A stretch of 64,000 nucleotides of DNA. Source: Anoplopoma fimbria (Eukaryota; Chordata; Actinopteri; Perciformes; Anoplopomatidae). Location: the NCBI RefSeq assembly GCF_027596085.1, contig NC_072451.1, positions 9,138,013-9,202,012 of the forward strand, given 5' to 3'. A program made the position numbers and the translations under genes. The notes under the pieces were generated by a model. That model was given only the letters and a program-made list of their open reading frames with translations. It ran no database searches and was not told the DNA's origin. Shown piece after piece: positions 9,085 through 20,488 of the stretch; positions within the stretch are counted from its first letter, which is position 1; every line of letters starts with the position of its first letter.

Positions 9085-11339
9085 ATATCCTTTAATCACT
9101 GTCTCATTACGTAACTCCGATTTAACGGAAGATGAATCACCTTATAGCGGTCGCTGACGTTAGCCGCAGCTAGCTAAGCCATATTGACAACAACTCCTTT
9201 AGCTAATTCAGCAGATGAAACGTTACATACATGAATAGTAGTCATGCTATATAATATATTGTTGCTGTTTTGTATTATTCACTTTTTAATTGTAGGATAA
9301 TTACTTAATATAATGAAATGAAACTGTATGTTGTCAGTTATAAGATGACGTATAACTAGCTTCATACAGCTTCCTTTCTTTACAGTAGGAAATAAAGCAA
9401 ATTGCTCCATACCTAGCTGCAAGGTAGAAGAAAAACGTTTTTAAACGAACCAGGAAAAAGTAATGAAATGATACAGTAATGCAACTTATAACAGAGCTCA
9501 TATTGAAACAGGCTGAACAAAGTGCTTCGCAATCAACAGAGAAAAAATGGCTAAATGTGGAAAATGATCGAAATAAATCATCCCTCAAATCATTTAAATT
9601 AAGTTCATAAATGCACCTTTGAATGACATTTTGCACAAAGCTTTGTGGACTGCAACATATTATTTAAATTATATTTACTCAGAGGTTACATCTCTCATCT
9701 TATGTTTAACCATTTCACCTGCAGATGTCTCTAATAAACTGTGTCTACATCTGGTCAGAAGTCTACCAGCTGTTTATACAAAACTGTGTATATGCAGGCA
9801 TGGTTTGGTTTCTACATCCGGCCCCTGCTGTTGATGTCATCTACCACAACACACTGCACCTCCTGTTAGTTTCATTCTGTTGTGTCGATGATGTTGAGTC
9901 AGTCAGCAGCTGTTTGGGTCTCCTTTACTCCCTCCTCATGTATCTCTGCAACGACCCAAAGATCGATGAAGCCACTCAGGAGCCGGAGAACTGCAGGGAC
10001 ATGACGGCCTGGGGTGAGTGAGTCACATGACAAGACAGCGCGTGATGTCTTTTTTTGACAGATGTGATGATTTTTGATGTTTTGTCGTCTGCTGATGTCA
10101 AATCCATCAAAGTCTTTCAGTCCCGCTGGATAACTGGAAAAGTCCACGAGTTGTGACAATCTGGATCGTTGTGTCAGATGTCTTTTCTGTTTTGTGTGTC
10201 TTAACACCCTGTCTGTAGCATCTCGTCACCTTTGAACTCCATGGTTTGTGAAATCTGACGGGAACTTTTTGAGTAGGCAAAGCAAGTTTAACAACAATTG
10301 ACCCTTCGCTTGGCCCCGCACCTCCGCTGCTACTCCGGCAAACTGTCAGAGCCCACACTGTCACTAACTGCACTCCCTGAATACATATTATCGAAATTTT
10401 GACAAAAAAGCAGTTTAGGAGAGAAACAAACAGAAGGGTCTACATATGTGTTTTAAGGATAAATATCCAGGATGTTAAACTGACTCAGCAGTGAAAACAG
10501 TTTTAAAAGCTAGAAGTTAAAGCTACAGATCACAGTGTTACAGTGAACCACCACAACACCTTAAGATCGAGACAAAAGTAATGAGATTAAGGACCAACAC
10601 TGTTCCTGTAACTCTGAGTAGGTCTTTAATCACTGTTACAACCACTAAAAGGAAATGCAGCATGTGTATACCTTCAGTATATCTTCAGTAGCTAGCGTAG
10701 CATAGAAGTACTTACGCTAATTTATGACATGCTAATGTACTCTGCTAATGTTAGCTCCAGAGGTTTTTACGTAGAAACATAAGGTTTTAGAAACATGTAT
10801 CACCTTCCAACCTCTCAAGATAACAAGTATCACCATTACACAACGTTTAACCATGACTAGCTCCAAATTTTTAGCTTTTATATATATTAATTTATTTTTA
10901 TCAATTCTCATTACACATAAACATTTACTAAACTCCAGTTTACATTACTATTAATTCACTTTATCATCGCATCAATTTTTTTTTGATCCCTAAATTTTAA
11001 CGTCTGCACTATATTAGATTTAGACTTTAGACTATCTGAGATCCTAATTTTTTCTTCTTTTTGTACATAGTTACTGTTCTTTGTCAGAGGGAGTCGGATG
11101 TCTTCATTTGCCAATAACTGCCTTTGTGTAATTGTTGTGCATATGACACTAAATAACTGGAAAGTAAGACAAAGCAAGACATCAAAATAATCATTAAGAC
11201 CAGATACACACAAGGCAATATGAAAAGACATGAACAGAGTAAAATAGAATGAGCACAAACCAAACTAGGATGCCGATCAAACGGGAATAAACTCATGACA
11301 GGGAATATTGATGGAAGTCTGACATCTTCAGTAGTTCAC

Positions 11340-11426
<87 letters not shown>

Positions 11427-12673
11427 ACAGTGGAGTGCCTTCCAGCTCCGAACATCAGCTGTCGGCTCTCTAACGGGACAGAGTTCAGGTTCAGCGGTGA
11501 GGAGGTGGGCTTCAACAAAACAATCCCCTGCAGGAACGTGTGAGTACACACACACACACACAATTTCCTTTGGAGAGTATAAATGGTCGGCTGCAGGGTT
11601 GAATTATCAGTTTATTTTTTATAACTTTATTGTGGGGAAATTTTTAACAGAGTTTTGACAAACTCAACAACATGCAAAAATCATGCTCATCGTGATCAGT
11701 TTGATTGAGTATTATAAGGGTAACAGTCTTTATTGGTCTTAAAAATAATAATTGTGTATCCCCTCCCAGGAGTGGTTATTCCTACAAAGTAGCTGTGGCT
11801 TTGTCTCTGTTCCTGGGCTGGCTGGGGGCGGACCGCTTCTACCTGGGATACCCTGCTCTAGGTACTAACACACACACACACAACACACACTCAAACACAT
11901 ACACACAAACACACGCGCACACACTAACTTAAACGTCATTTTTTAAAGCTAAGAGCAGCACAAACTAAACTCCATTCACCTTCATTAAATCAGAATCAAG
12001 TTATTGCCAAATAGGTTTTTGTACAAAACGAGTTTGCTTTAATGTTTTAGTTTTATGACAATAAACATTGTAAGAAAAAAAACAAAGAATATCAATTTAC
12101 AGTTAATAATACAAAAAATATATAAATGACGCTGCAGACAGAAATCTGAGAGACAGAAAGCTTGAATCCCGGACGGAATGACCTGACAGATACCTACAGA
12201 GGGAGGAGAGGAACTACTGGTTCATGTGATTTGTGTGAAGAGAAAACAATTTTAATGCTCAAACTCTCCATTTAAAGTCAAATTAAAAGTGACATTTTCA
12301 AGAGGTTTGTGGTTTTCACATGCATTTTAATACGGTCAGAGTTTTTCTAGTAGCCATCTAGTGGACGTGAGAGGACCTGCAGCTGAACATTCTTCAGCTG
12401 CGTTCGTTTTTTAAACATCCTCTCCTCCTCCTCAGGAAGTCTGACCGTGCTGATGAAACATTTGGCGCGTTGCTCTTTAACAGTTTCCACATTTGTGGGG
12501 GTTCTTTTTGTTTCCAGCCTGAATTCAAAATTGAATTCAATGAGTCTTTCTTTGTTCCTGATCTACACACAATAGACCATAATATCCCGGAGAATAACAA
12601 GGACGAGTTATTATCGGCAGACTGAGTCCTAATTTTAATGAGACACCTGCAGCAAGATAAAGGGCTGAGAAGG

Positions 12674-12767
<94 letters not shown>

Positions 12768-15565
12768 TGTCAGGTGTTGGATGGAGGACAGCTGCGCCGA
12801 CGAACACCTGGCCTGATTTGGCACAGGTCGGCCTGGGCAGAGCCAAGCCGAGCCGAGCGGAGCCAAGTCAGATTGATATTTCTCCCAAAATAAAAAAGAT
12901 AATTTCACAGGCGGGTTCTGTTAAAAGAGCTCCACGGAGCAGACTGATATAACTAGATCATGAGATTCAACAGTGCATTGTTCTGATAGCACCCCCTACA
13001 GGTCAAAGCTTGCATTACAGCCACAATGTAAACGGACTAAAGTTTGTCCTGAGCGTGGCGGCAGAGGGGGAAATCATGTGCTCATTAAAATCTAAATGGG
13101 TTCATCCTCTGAGGAGCAGGACTGTTTGTGTAGTGGAACTTTGAACTCAAACCTGAATCTCTGCAAAAGCTAGAGATTCATTAATTCAAGAGCACAAACT
13201 GCTATTAGTTATTAATTACACCTGCCAGGCTCCATACATTCATTTTTCCCTGGCCTTTTAATTCTATTAGATAGAAAGATGCTGTAAAGAAACACAAATG
13301 TAGGGCTGAAATTAAGGATTATTTTCATCATCGATTCATTTGCATATTGTTTTTCCTGGTTAAATCAATTCGTTGACCAAAAAGTCCAATCATCAAATGT
13401 TTTGTTTCGGTCAGACCAACAGTCCACAACCCAAAGATATTCAATATAATGTGATAATAAAAACAGAGAACAGCAGAAAATCCTCACACAGGAGATGTAA
13501 CCAGAACTGAAGCATTGAACTCGGGACATTGCTGATGTGTGATTTGCATCTTTACCACTAGACTCACTCTGAATGAGTCATGAAACCTGGTTAAACCTGA
13601 TCATTCATTCATACAAGCTGACCATTCATTCACTCACTCGTCCTCTCTCCGTCTCTCTCAGGACTGCTGAAGTTCTGCACCGTCGGCTTCTGTGGAATCG
13701 GCACTCTGATCGACTTTATACTGATCGCCATGCAGGTGAGTCATGAACCCAGTCAGGTACTGGTCATATACTGGTCAGGCACTGGTCAACACCCAGTCTG
13801 TGGACAAACATACAACGTTCAGGTCATCGCATGTCAGATTTCTCCTGTTGCTCCCTAAAGAATTGTGTCAGCCAATAGCTGAGGAGCTTTTAATTGGTGC
13901 AACTTGTAGTTAAAGGACTGCATCTAATAATGATAAATCATTATTGTTTTAGTTAGTGAAGTTATTCATTATATTGTCTAAAATTATATATTTTTTAAGT
14001 TTAAAAAATAAACATTGGAGAAACTGACACCAGTGAATGGTTTTATCACTTACAATGAACCTTGAATGAAGGATGTAAGTAATAAACAGAATTATGTATT
14101 ATGATTTTTATTTAATTTTTTTAACAAAATGCTTTTAACTCAGGGTTTTGTCCAAACATTTCAATTACAACATTAAGAGTATTTTGTCAAATTACTAAAA
14201 TAAACGTTTCACGGACAAAATGTATCCTTCGTCAACATTTGTCAATTAACTTTCTTTCAGTCGACTAAATTATTTAATTGTTTAAACAATGTTTTGACGT
14301 AACTGTTTCTTTTTGTCTATTTGAAATAAACATACAGGTATAACATATATAGGAGTTCAGTACTGTGTTTGTTCAAACTGATCAGTTCCACTGCGTGTCC
14401 TCCTCACACACACCGACAACAAGGAATGAAGAGTTCCTTGTTTCCCGGAGGATCCATTTCAGCGTGGCGCGTGGCAGTTGAGCCTCATATTTTAGCAGCT
14501 AACTGCCTGGCTATGGTGGGGGTGGCTGATGAATAAACAGGCGTGGGGGGGCACCTGATTATTATTTAAGTCCATCCGTCCTGCAGCACCGCGTCCCTCT
14601 GAGGGCCGCAGGATGAATGATGCTTCTAGAAGTTCCCTAATGGACTCTGAGAGGACGGAGACAGACGGATGGAGAGAGGGGGAAACGGGCGGTGAAGGGA
14701 CGAATCACTCCTTCCTGTTCAAACGTTTTAGATAATAGAGGCTGCAGATCCATCACGAGGAGGTGCAAAGGGGTCCAGCGGTGGATGGATGGATGGATCA
14801 GGGGTTTGAAACTTAAGTGGGGCCGTGGTTCATTTAGTCTTAAACCCACTAGGCTGTAATGTCCTTAAAATATTTTATTTATTTCATCTTTTGGGAACAA
14901 ATCCATTATTTATAACAGGAAAAAAGTTTGCGAACTTCTAATATTTTTTTTTTTATAAAAATAACTATGCTTGTTTTGTAGACATTCAACCAAAATTGAT
15001 AGTTAAAGTTTATGTAGTAGTTGGACAAAATAATCTTAACTCAAGGTCCAGCTCCTGGCTTCTTCCTGAGCATTGCTCAGTTGCCACGGAGATGCTTCAG
15101 TTGACGTCACATGACCCGCGGTTAAACGTTTTGGGAAGACCAATATTTGAGTTTAGACATGTGGTTTGACCACCTGTTATCAGGTGACTAAAGCAGGTCA
15201 CATGACAGCTCTGTGTGCTGATGAAGGCTCCCAAAAAAGCCAGTACGTAGCTCTCGAGTAGTCAAATTCAAATGCATTAAATTGGCATTTGTGTAGCGAT
15301 ATTTCATGCAAAGTTCAATGTGATTCACATGAACAAAATGCACATGTTCACACACACACTTATGGCTTGAGGTTGTTCCACTCTGCATGCTGATATTATT
15401 TCCCACCTGTGTATGAAACATCACCTGTTTCTGTTGTTTGGTGTCCTCCTTCAGATTGTGGGTCCTGCAGACGGATCCAACTACATCGTGGATTATTACG
15501 GCGCCCGGCTGACCCGTCTGTCCATCACCAACGAGACCTACAGGAAGCCACACCTGTCTCTGTGA
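8951..15565 (+). CDS. tm2d1: TM2 domain-containing protein 1 (complete, six coding exons)
   Basis: Joining 8951-9084, 9940-10013, 11431-11539, 11770-11861, 13662-13735 and 15455-15565 gives 197 residues plus stop, near the roughly 207 of human TM2D1. Residues 1 to about 32 form a signal peptide (hydrophobic IWSLLFYCVY, possible cleavage after LVLA). A Cys-rich luminal part follows, with YLCNDPKIDEATQEPENC, N-glycosylation site Asn77 (NIS) and CRNV. Next is the TM2 domain: first membrane helix at about 113-126, the DRF signature at 127-129 (GADRFYLGY), second helix at about 138-161. The tail carries RLSITNET. The human protein was described as beta-amyloid binding; TM2D genes act with Notch signalling in flies. 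All junctions except intron 1 are GT-AG and in phase. Transcribed divergently from patj and convergently with nfia. Confidence 0.95.
9085..9939 (+). other. tm2d1: tm2d1 intron 1, U12-type (minor spliceosome) with apparent AT-AT ends
   Basis: The 5' end ATATCCTTT exactly matches the U12 AT-type donor. TCCTTTAC at 9921-9928 fits the U12 branch site (UCCUURAC) with one mismatch; its branch A (9927) is 12 nt from the intron end. Joining CA from exon 1 to G|TAT of exon 2 restores GQYLCNDPKI, as in the family (GQYICKDPKI). This puts the intron end at CAT, giving AT-AT termini. No GT donor or AG acceptor gives this conserved peptide. Confidence 0.75.
9940..10013 (+). CDS. tm2d1: tm2d1 exon 2
   Basis: A 74-nt exon encoding YLCNDPKIDEATQEPENC and RDMTAW, the conserved luminal segment. 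The 3' end is a normal GTGAGT donor. The 5' boundary is set by reading frame and family similarity. Confidence 0.9.
10014..11341 (+). other. tm2d1: tm2d1 intron 2
   Basis: About 1.4 kb including the TG tract before exon 3. Unique AT-rich DNA; no other exon or mobile element was recognised. Confidence 0.5.
11342..11424 (+). repeat. (TG)41 microsatellite abutting a 3' splice site
   Basis: Pure TG tract ending 6 nt before the exon 3 boundary of tm2d1. It stands where a polypyrimidine tract would normally be. Confidence 0.97.
11431..11539 (+). CDS. tm2d1: tm2d1 exon 3
   Basis: A 109-nt exon encoding VECLPAPNISC through GFNKTIPCRN plus two bases. The acceptor TTTACAG directly follows an 83-bp TG tract; the donor is GTGAGT, followed by a CA run. 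Confidence 0.93.
11770..11861 (+). CDS. tm2d1: tm2d1 exon 4 (first TM2 helix and DRF motif)
   Basis: A 92-nt exon encoding SGYSYKVAVALSLFLGWLG then ADRFYLGYPAL. Acceptor CTCCCAG, donor GTACTA followed by CA-rich DNA. Near-identical to human TM2D1 over this segment. Confidence 0.96.
11868..11932 (+). repeat. Interrupted CA repeat just after the exon 4 donor
   Basis: CA-rich run beginning 7 nt into intron 4, with interruptions (AACACACACTCAAACACATA). Confidence 0.85.
12675..12766 (+). repeat. (TG)46 microsatellite
   Basis: Pure TG tract in tm2d1 intron 4. Confidence 0.97.
13295..13500. repeat. Dispersed teleost repeat, 'agggctga...gattattttcatcatcga' family
   Basis: Shares wording (GGGCTG, GATTATTTTCATCATCGATT, GTCAGACCAACAG, AAAACAGAGAACAGCAGAAAA) with 4861-5000 and 51485-51790 (plus/minus variants). 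Very common in teleost genomes from established knowledge. Confidence 0.6.
13662..13735 (+). CDS. tm2d1: tm2d1 exon 5 (second TM2 helix)
   Basis: A 74-nt exon encoding LLKFCTVGFCGIGTLIDF and ILIAMQ. Strong acceptor (TCTCTCTCAG) and GTGAGT donor. Confidence 0.96.
13736..15454 (+). other. tm2d1: tm2d1 intron 5
   Basis: Unique DNA. About 14380-14850 is less AT-rich and could hold a conserved non-coding element. No exon was found; the rest is AT-rich. Confidence 0.45.
15455..15565 (+). CDS. tm2d1: tm2d1 exon 6 (terminal coding exon)
   Basis: Encodes IVGPADGSNYIVDYYGARL, TRLSITNETYRKPHLSL and TGA at 15563-15565. Acceptor CCTTCAG. Confidence 0.95.
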   Translation: MVGPADGSNYIVDYYGARLTRLSITNETYRKPHLSL

Positions 15566-15625
15566 GCACACGCCGACGGGAACGCTGTGAGTTCACAGAA
15601 GAACCGGGGAGTTCAAAATTGAAAG

Positions 15626-15631
15626 AATAAA
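15626..15631 (+). terminator. tm2d1: tm2d1 polyadenylation signal AATAAA
   Basis: Canonical hexamer 61 nt after the stop codon, followed by a TG-rich downstream segment. A second AATAAA lies at 15871-15876 and a third at 17683-17688, so alternative 3' ends are possible. Confidence 0.7.
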
Positions 15632-16182
15632 ACTGCTGAGTCTGTAATAAGTCTGGTGTCTGCACACAATCACCGTGTTGCTTCTGCACCGCCCGTCTTT
15701 CTTCATAGAGTTTGCCTTTTATAACGGGCCAAATGTTTCATTTCATCATAAATGCCATTTATATTTATTTTAGACAGAAAACGGTTGAGTAACAAATATA
15801 AGATAATAGTCTATTAATTAAGTGAAAATGTCACAGCATTTTCCACAACATTGTCCTGTAAATATTTCAGAATAAAAGCCTTGTTCTAAGAAATGAAAGG
15901 GATTCTGTCCACAGAAAGACCCTAGAGGGCTTTTATTTTGAAATGGAAATGGATTATTTATTTTACGGTTTGTGTTTATTGTGTTAAAACAGACCGAATG
16001 AGGCTGCATCCTTGCACAGTTATGAACCAATGCTTCAAACGTTCAGAAAACACAGCAGCATTACATTTTCCAACAACTAACAGTCGCAGCAAAGTAAAAT
16101 ATTCCGGTGACTTTACAATACAGATACGCCATTATTGTACCATGTGAATTACGTCAAAAAGTGCTTAACTATAAACCTACTA

Positions 16183-16368
16183 TTTATTTCAGAAACCGTA
16201 ATTTTAGTGGAAAATATATATTATTACAGAAACAAATATGTATTTTTAAGCTCCCTCTAAATTTCTCAAACAAGGCTATCTGAAGAACTCGCGCCTCTTT
16301 TTGTGGGAGCCGAGCTTTGAGTAGCTCCTCACATTTACAGCCCTGTTCATCAAGCTGCCGTCTACGGA
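16183..16368 (-). CDS. Candidate terminal exon of an unidentified minus-strand gene
   Basis: On the minus strand a textbook acceptor (TTTGCTTTTCC, then TTCTGTTTTCAG) precedes 30 open codons starting SVDGSLMNRAVNVRSYSKLG and ending SHKKRREFFR, with TAG at 16278-16276. AT-rich DNA and an AATAAA (16188-16183) follow about 90 nt later. Codon choice looks gene-like (many G/C third positions), unlike the AT-rich surroundings. No upstream exon was recognised to the right and the peptide was not matched to a known family. It could be a lineage-specific gene, a retained pseudo-exon or chance. Confidence 0.35.
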
Positions 16369-16516
16369 CTGAAAACAGAAGGAAAAGCAAACAGTCGCCA
16401 CTTAAATATGAAAAAAATTAATACAGATCAAAATGCCTCAAAATGTACCAACTGAAAAATATAAAGAAACATTTCTTTTTACCACCATTCAGAAGTTGAA
16501 CTTCACAGTTCAAGGT

Positions 16517-16520
<4 letters not shown>

Positions 16521-16613
<93 letters not shown>
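16521..16613 (+). repeat. (CA)46 microsatellite
   Basis: Pure CA tract in the tm2d1-nfia intergenic region. Confidence 0.97.
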
Positions 16614-16615
<2 letters not shown>

Positions 16616-16784
16616 CTCTCTGATGGGACAGGGTGGTTAAATATCAGAGTGTAAAGTCAACACGTGGAAGGTTTCTCAGGGAATAAAGTGACACTGATGG
16701 AACAGAATCCACTTTGTCTCATTTGGAGCTCCACAAGTGTCGAGAGAAAGTTTTTAAAATGTGTAGGAGAGCCCAGAGTACAGC

Positions 16785-17000
16785 GGTTGAAAGTAACAGT
16801 AACTAGTACATTTACTTGGGTATTTCCATTTGAACTATCCACTACATCTCAGAGTGAGTGTGGTCATTTCTATTACATTTGTCTGACAGTTTTAGTTACT
16901 TCACGGATAACTGTTTTACACAGAAAACACAAAAATGTTATATTGTTGAGAATTAAACTACAAAATATATATAAAGTTTAAGTTTGATTAGAGTATTTTT
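16785..17000. repeat. Dispersed teleost repeat, TACTTGAGT family (copy 4)
   Basis: Contains GAAAGTAACAGTAACTAGTA, CATTTACTTGGGTATTTCCA and GACAGTTTTAGTTACTT, as in the other copies. Confidence 0.6.
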
Positions 17001-17699
17001 ACAGTGTAATATTGCTACTTTTTCTGTAAAATATATAAATACCACCAGACAAACTAGGTTCGACATCCTTTAAGCATTTGGTAAAATGTAAACACTGTTT
17101 TATATATATATTTAATTTTTGTGTGCATATTTTGTTTATATAAATTATATATTCTGGTAATTTGTGTGCATTAATTATGAATACAATATAAAAAAGAATC
17201 ATTAGTGTACACTTTAAAAAAATGTTTAACTGCCAGTTCAAGAATAAAAAAAAGATGAAATCCAGATTCCTCTGTTAATATGATGATGATGATATGACTC
17301 TTTTTTTCCTCTTCAGGTTCGTCATGTAAATACAGAGAGGACTGCACAGGACAGATGATTCACACAACTTTATTGACACGCTGACCCTGACATTGAAAAA
17401 TGAACAGTTTAAGGATAAAGATTATTCAAACCTGCACCACCCCGGATCAGAAGGCATTTAAAGGGCCACTCTGCTGTTTCTCTATGTTTTTCAGCCCGTT
17501 AGCTCACAAACTGTAAACCTTCATATTTTGTCACTTTAGGTCACATTCATATCCTGACATCCATCAAGCTGGTCAGTTTCTTGTTTGATTTAATATGATT
17601 TTGTTGTAATATATTGTATGTGTCATTTCGCTGCTGTTTCATCTTTAAGTTATGATGCTTTTCCACAATAACAGACTTTGTAAATAAAAGTTTTTCTTC

Positions 17700-18960
17700 T
17701 GTTAATCTACGTTTGACCGTTTATTTAACATCACCATTGTGTTGATGTATTGGTTTTAGAAGGTTTTTTTTGTTATTCTATAATAAAGGCATGTTCAGAC
17801 CTTACCTCCACTTTTTTTAAATTGGTCTTTTTTATTTGTCTTTATAAATGTTGGTATGAGGAGGATACAAACTGCCAACTCTCAAAACCATGGATATGAT
17901 TCATCTGTCCTCACTGGTCACCTGATCGAGCCCAACAAACAGCTGTAGGTGTTATTGCAGTACTGCTGGTAAACAAGTGAAATCCCATTAAAAGGCTATG
18001 CTTGAAAAGGAAAACATTTTGCACAAAGAGCACCATTAATCAATAACGGTTTGAGATGATAAATCTCTCATAACTTCTGCATAACTTCAAATCATAAAGT
18101 AAAAATGCTGCTTTTTTTCTTGCTCTCGCTTGATAGTTGACTTTTTTTTTTGAACATCCGTTCCAATACATCCCGCGTTTGCATTGTGGAGATAAACCAA
18201 GTACATTAACTTACTTCCATATTCTATTACTTAATACTGCTACTTAACTACATCAGGCAAAATATATGCTCTGGATATCAAATTTAGCACCTTTAATTAA
18301 TGCAAGACTTTTAGTTGTAAAATGTATTCTACACTGCGGTATTACCTACTTACATTTTAACTTGAGTGAAATATCTGAGTAGTTCACAGTCAGTTTGTGC
18401 CTCCGTCAGTAGATCAGGGATTCAGGTCTTATAATCCTTGAAACACACTAACCCGTTTAAAAAAAAAAAGGGCATTTCTAGTATCCTCTGTCCAATTTGT
18501 ACAACGTGAACCAAAACCAGTCATTGGTTGAATTTGCCTATATTGATGTCAGTTTCAATTACTTTATATTTTCGAAAGCAATGTGTTTATATTTTGAGTT
18601 TGTGGTAAAGATTAGCAAGGCTGTGTGATAACTTTAGAAACAGTTTAAAAATAGTGTCATGTCCTGGTAACTTACCTGGTACTTTAAAAGGTTCCTCAGG
18701 ACTTTTAGACCTCTAGTATTGCCATTGATTCTATCCTCGGATCAACAGGTGGCGGTAACACGCAGCAATGCACCAGCTAAGGCAGTAAGAAAGACGACTG
18801 CAAGCTAACAAACCTGGATGTAAACAACAACACGTTGGAGAAGTTTTCCTTCAGGGCTCTCTACCAGAACAATCTTTAGGTTAAGGTAACAAATCTACTT
18901 GGTTAGGTTTAGAAAAAATATAATTGCTTGGGTTAAAATCAGGCGGCAACCTCCGGTTAT
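17700..18960. other. Intergenic DNA, no gene seen
   Basis: AT-rich, with no exon-like segment on either strand. About 18190-18390 shows weak similarity to the TACTTGAGT repeat family. Confidence 0.5.
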
Positions 18961-18964
18961 GCCG

Positions 18965-19470
18965 TCTTCAAACCTGCATTCTCTCTACTGACCAGCAGGG
19001 GGCGACTCCTCTGGTTGCAAAAAGGAGTCAGATTGTATGAGAAAATGACTCTACTTCTCACTTGATTTATTCCCTCACTAAAAATTGTAAACATGAGTTT
19101 ATGGTCTCAATCTCTAGTTTCAAGTCTTTTTCAATACAGCATGATGTTCATTTAGTAAATATTTTAGAGTTAAATAGACCATAAAGCAGAGTATGCTTTA
19201 GGGCAGCTTACTGTGATTAACAGTTTGCTGCAACTACCAGAGACGTATACTGCGTCTCTACGTCACTCCTCCGCATTCCAAATATAGTCACTTTTGTTCA
19301 ATGGTTGCAAAAAAACCAACATGGCGATGACCGTAATTCAAAACTCGAGGCTTCAAACCAACGGTAGATGTCACCAGGACTACGTTTACTTCTTATATAG
19401 AGAGCTAACAATTTTTTTTATTATTTCATGTGATTATGGACTTAAGAAAACACTTGTTAATATGATATTC
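18965..19470 (+). repeat. Dispersed repeat family 'CAGCAGGGGGCGACTCC', copy A
   Basis: Starts CTGACCAGCAGGGGGCGACT. Contains GAGAAAATGACTCTACTTCT, TTGATTTATTCCCTCA, GTAAACATGAGTTTATGGTC, CATTTAGTAAAT, ACCAGAGACGTATAC and CTCGAGGCTTCAAA. The same blocks recur in the same order at 23840-24303 (plus) and reversed at 27880-28410 and 54470-54880; the 3' part recurs at 21025-21290. Confidence 0.85.
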
Positions 19471-19706
19471 CCTTTCTTCCAAATATATTCTTCTAAATGC
19501 TTCACACTCTTACTCTAATGTATAGACAACCTGGGTTCAGGTCACACCCTCACCCTGCTGCTGAACCAGAGCCAGGTTACACACCAGTTCATTAATCAGT
19601 GCCTATTTCCTCAGTTTGACGTTAACAAGACAGAAAAACTGTTTTAACTTCAGCAGCAAGACTTTCTTCTGTTTAATCATCATTCAGGAACACACACACA
19701 AGCCCG

Positions 19707-19810
<104 letters not shown>

Positions 19811-19967
19811 GGCAGCCATGTGGCTTTCATCAAAATTCAATTATCATACTGTACCACGCTTCACAGGACACACACACACGCACACACACACAAACACAGG
19901 TCCAGGAGAATGCAGAAACAGGGAGTGTCTTAATAGTTTCAGTATGGTTTTTCTCACTGCCATCCGG

Positions 19968-20013
19968 TGTGTCTGTGTGTGTCTGTGTGTGCGTGCGTGT
20001 GTCTGTGCATGTG

Positions 20014-20045
<32 letters not shown>

Positions 20046-20050
20046 TGCGT
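19968..20050 (+). repeat. Interrupted (TG)n with a terminal (TGCG)n segment
   Basis: TG repeats with CTG and GCG interruptions, ending in tandem GTGC/GTGCGTGC units. Confidence 0.9.
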
Positions 20051-20488
20051 GTTACAGCTTGTTATGATGTATTTCGTCCGGGTTTAAAGGTGGAATCCAA
20101 CACACCCAACACAAACGCACACACAGTTGTCTTTTAAGTTGTTTACTTTTTTTAATTCATCCACGTCGTCCTCTATCTGTTCATTTATTACTCTCAGCCT
20201 TTTTCCATCAAACATCCTTGGAAGTGAACTCAACAGATAAAAGTTTATGTTTTCTGTCAAGAATCAAAGCAGAATTATTGAGGTATGTTGAGCCTAAAGC
20301 CAGAGTTTTATGTCACAAAAGGTGGCTTTCTTTTAACCTGGCTATCGCCATGGTAATTTATGCTGCATGCCTAATTTAATCCAGGCTATATTTTTGTAAT
20401 GTAATTTACTTTGTGCTCATTTTAATCCAAAAACACAATCTCTTCCTAACGTAACCAAGTGGTGTTGTTGCCTAAATCTACAGTTGGT

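Larger units (their letters stand above)
11933..13661 (+). other. tm2d1: tm2d1 intron 4
   Basis: Holds a unique GC-balanced block (about 12380-12660), a (TG)46 tract at 12675-12766 and a copy of the 'agggctga...' dispersed repeat at about 13295-13500. No additional exon was seen. Confidence 0.5.
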
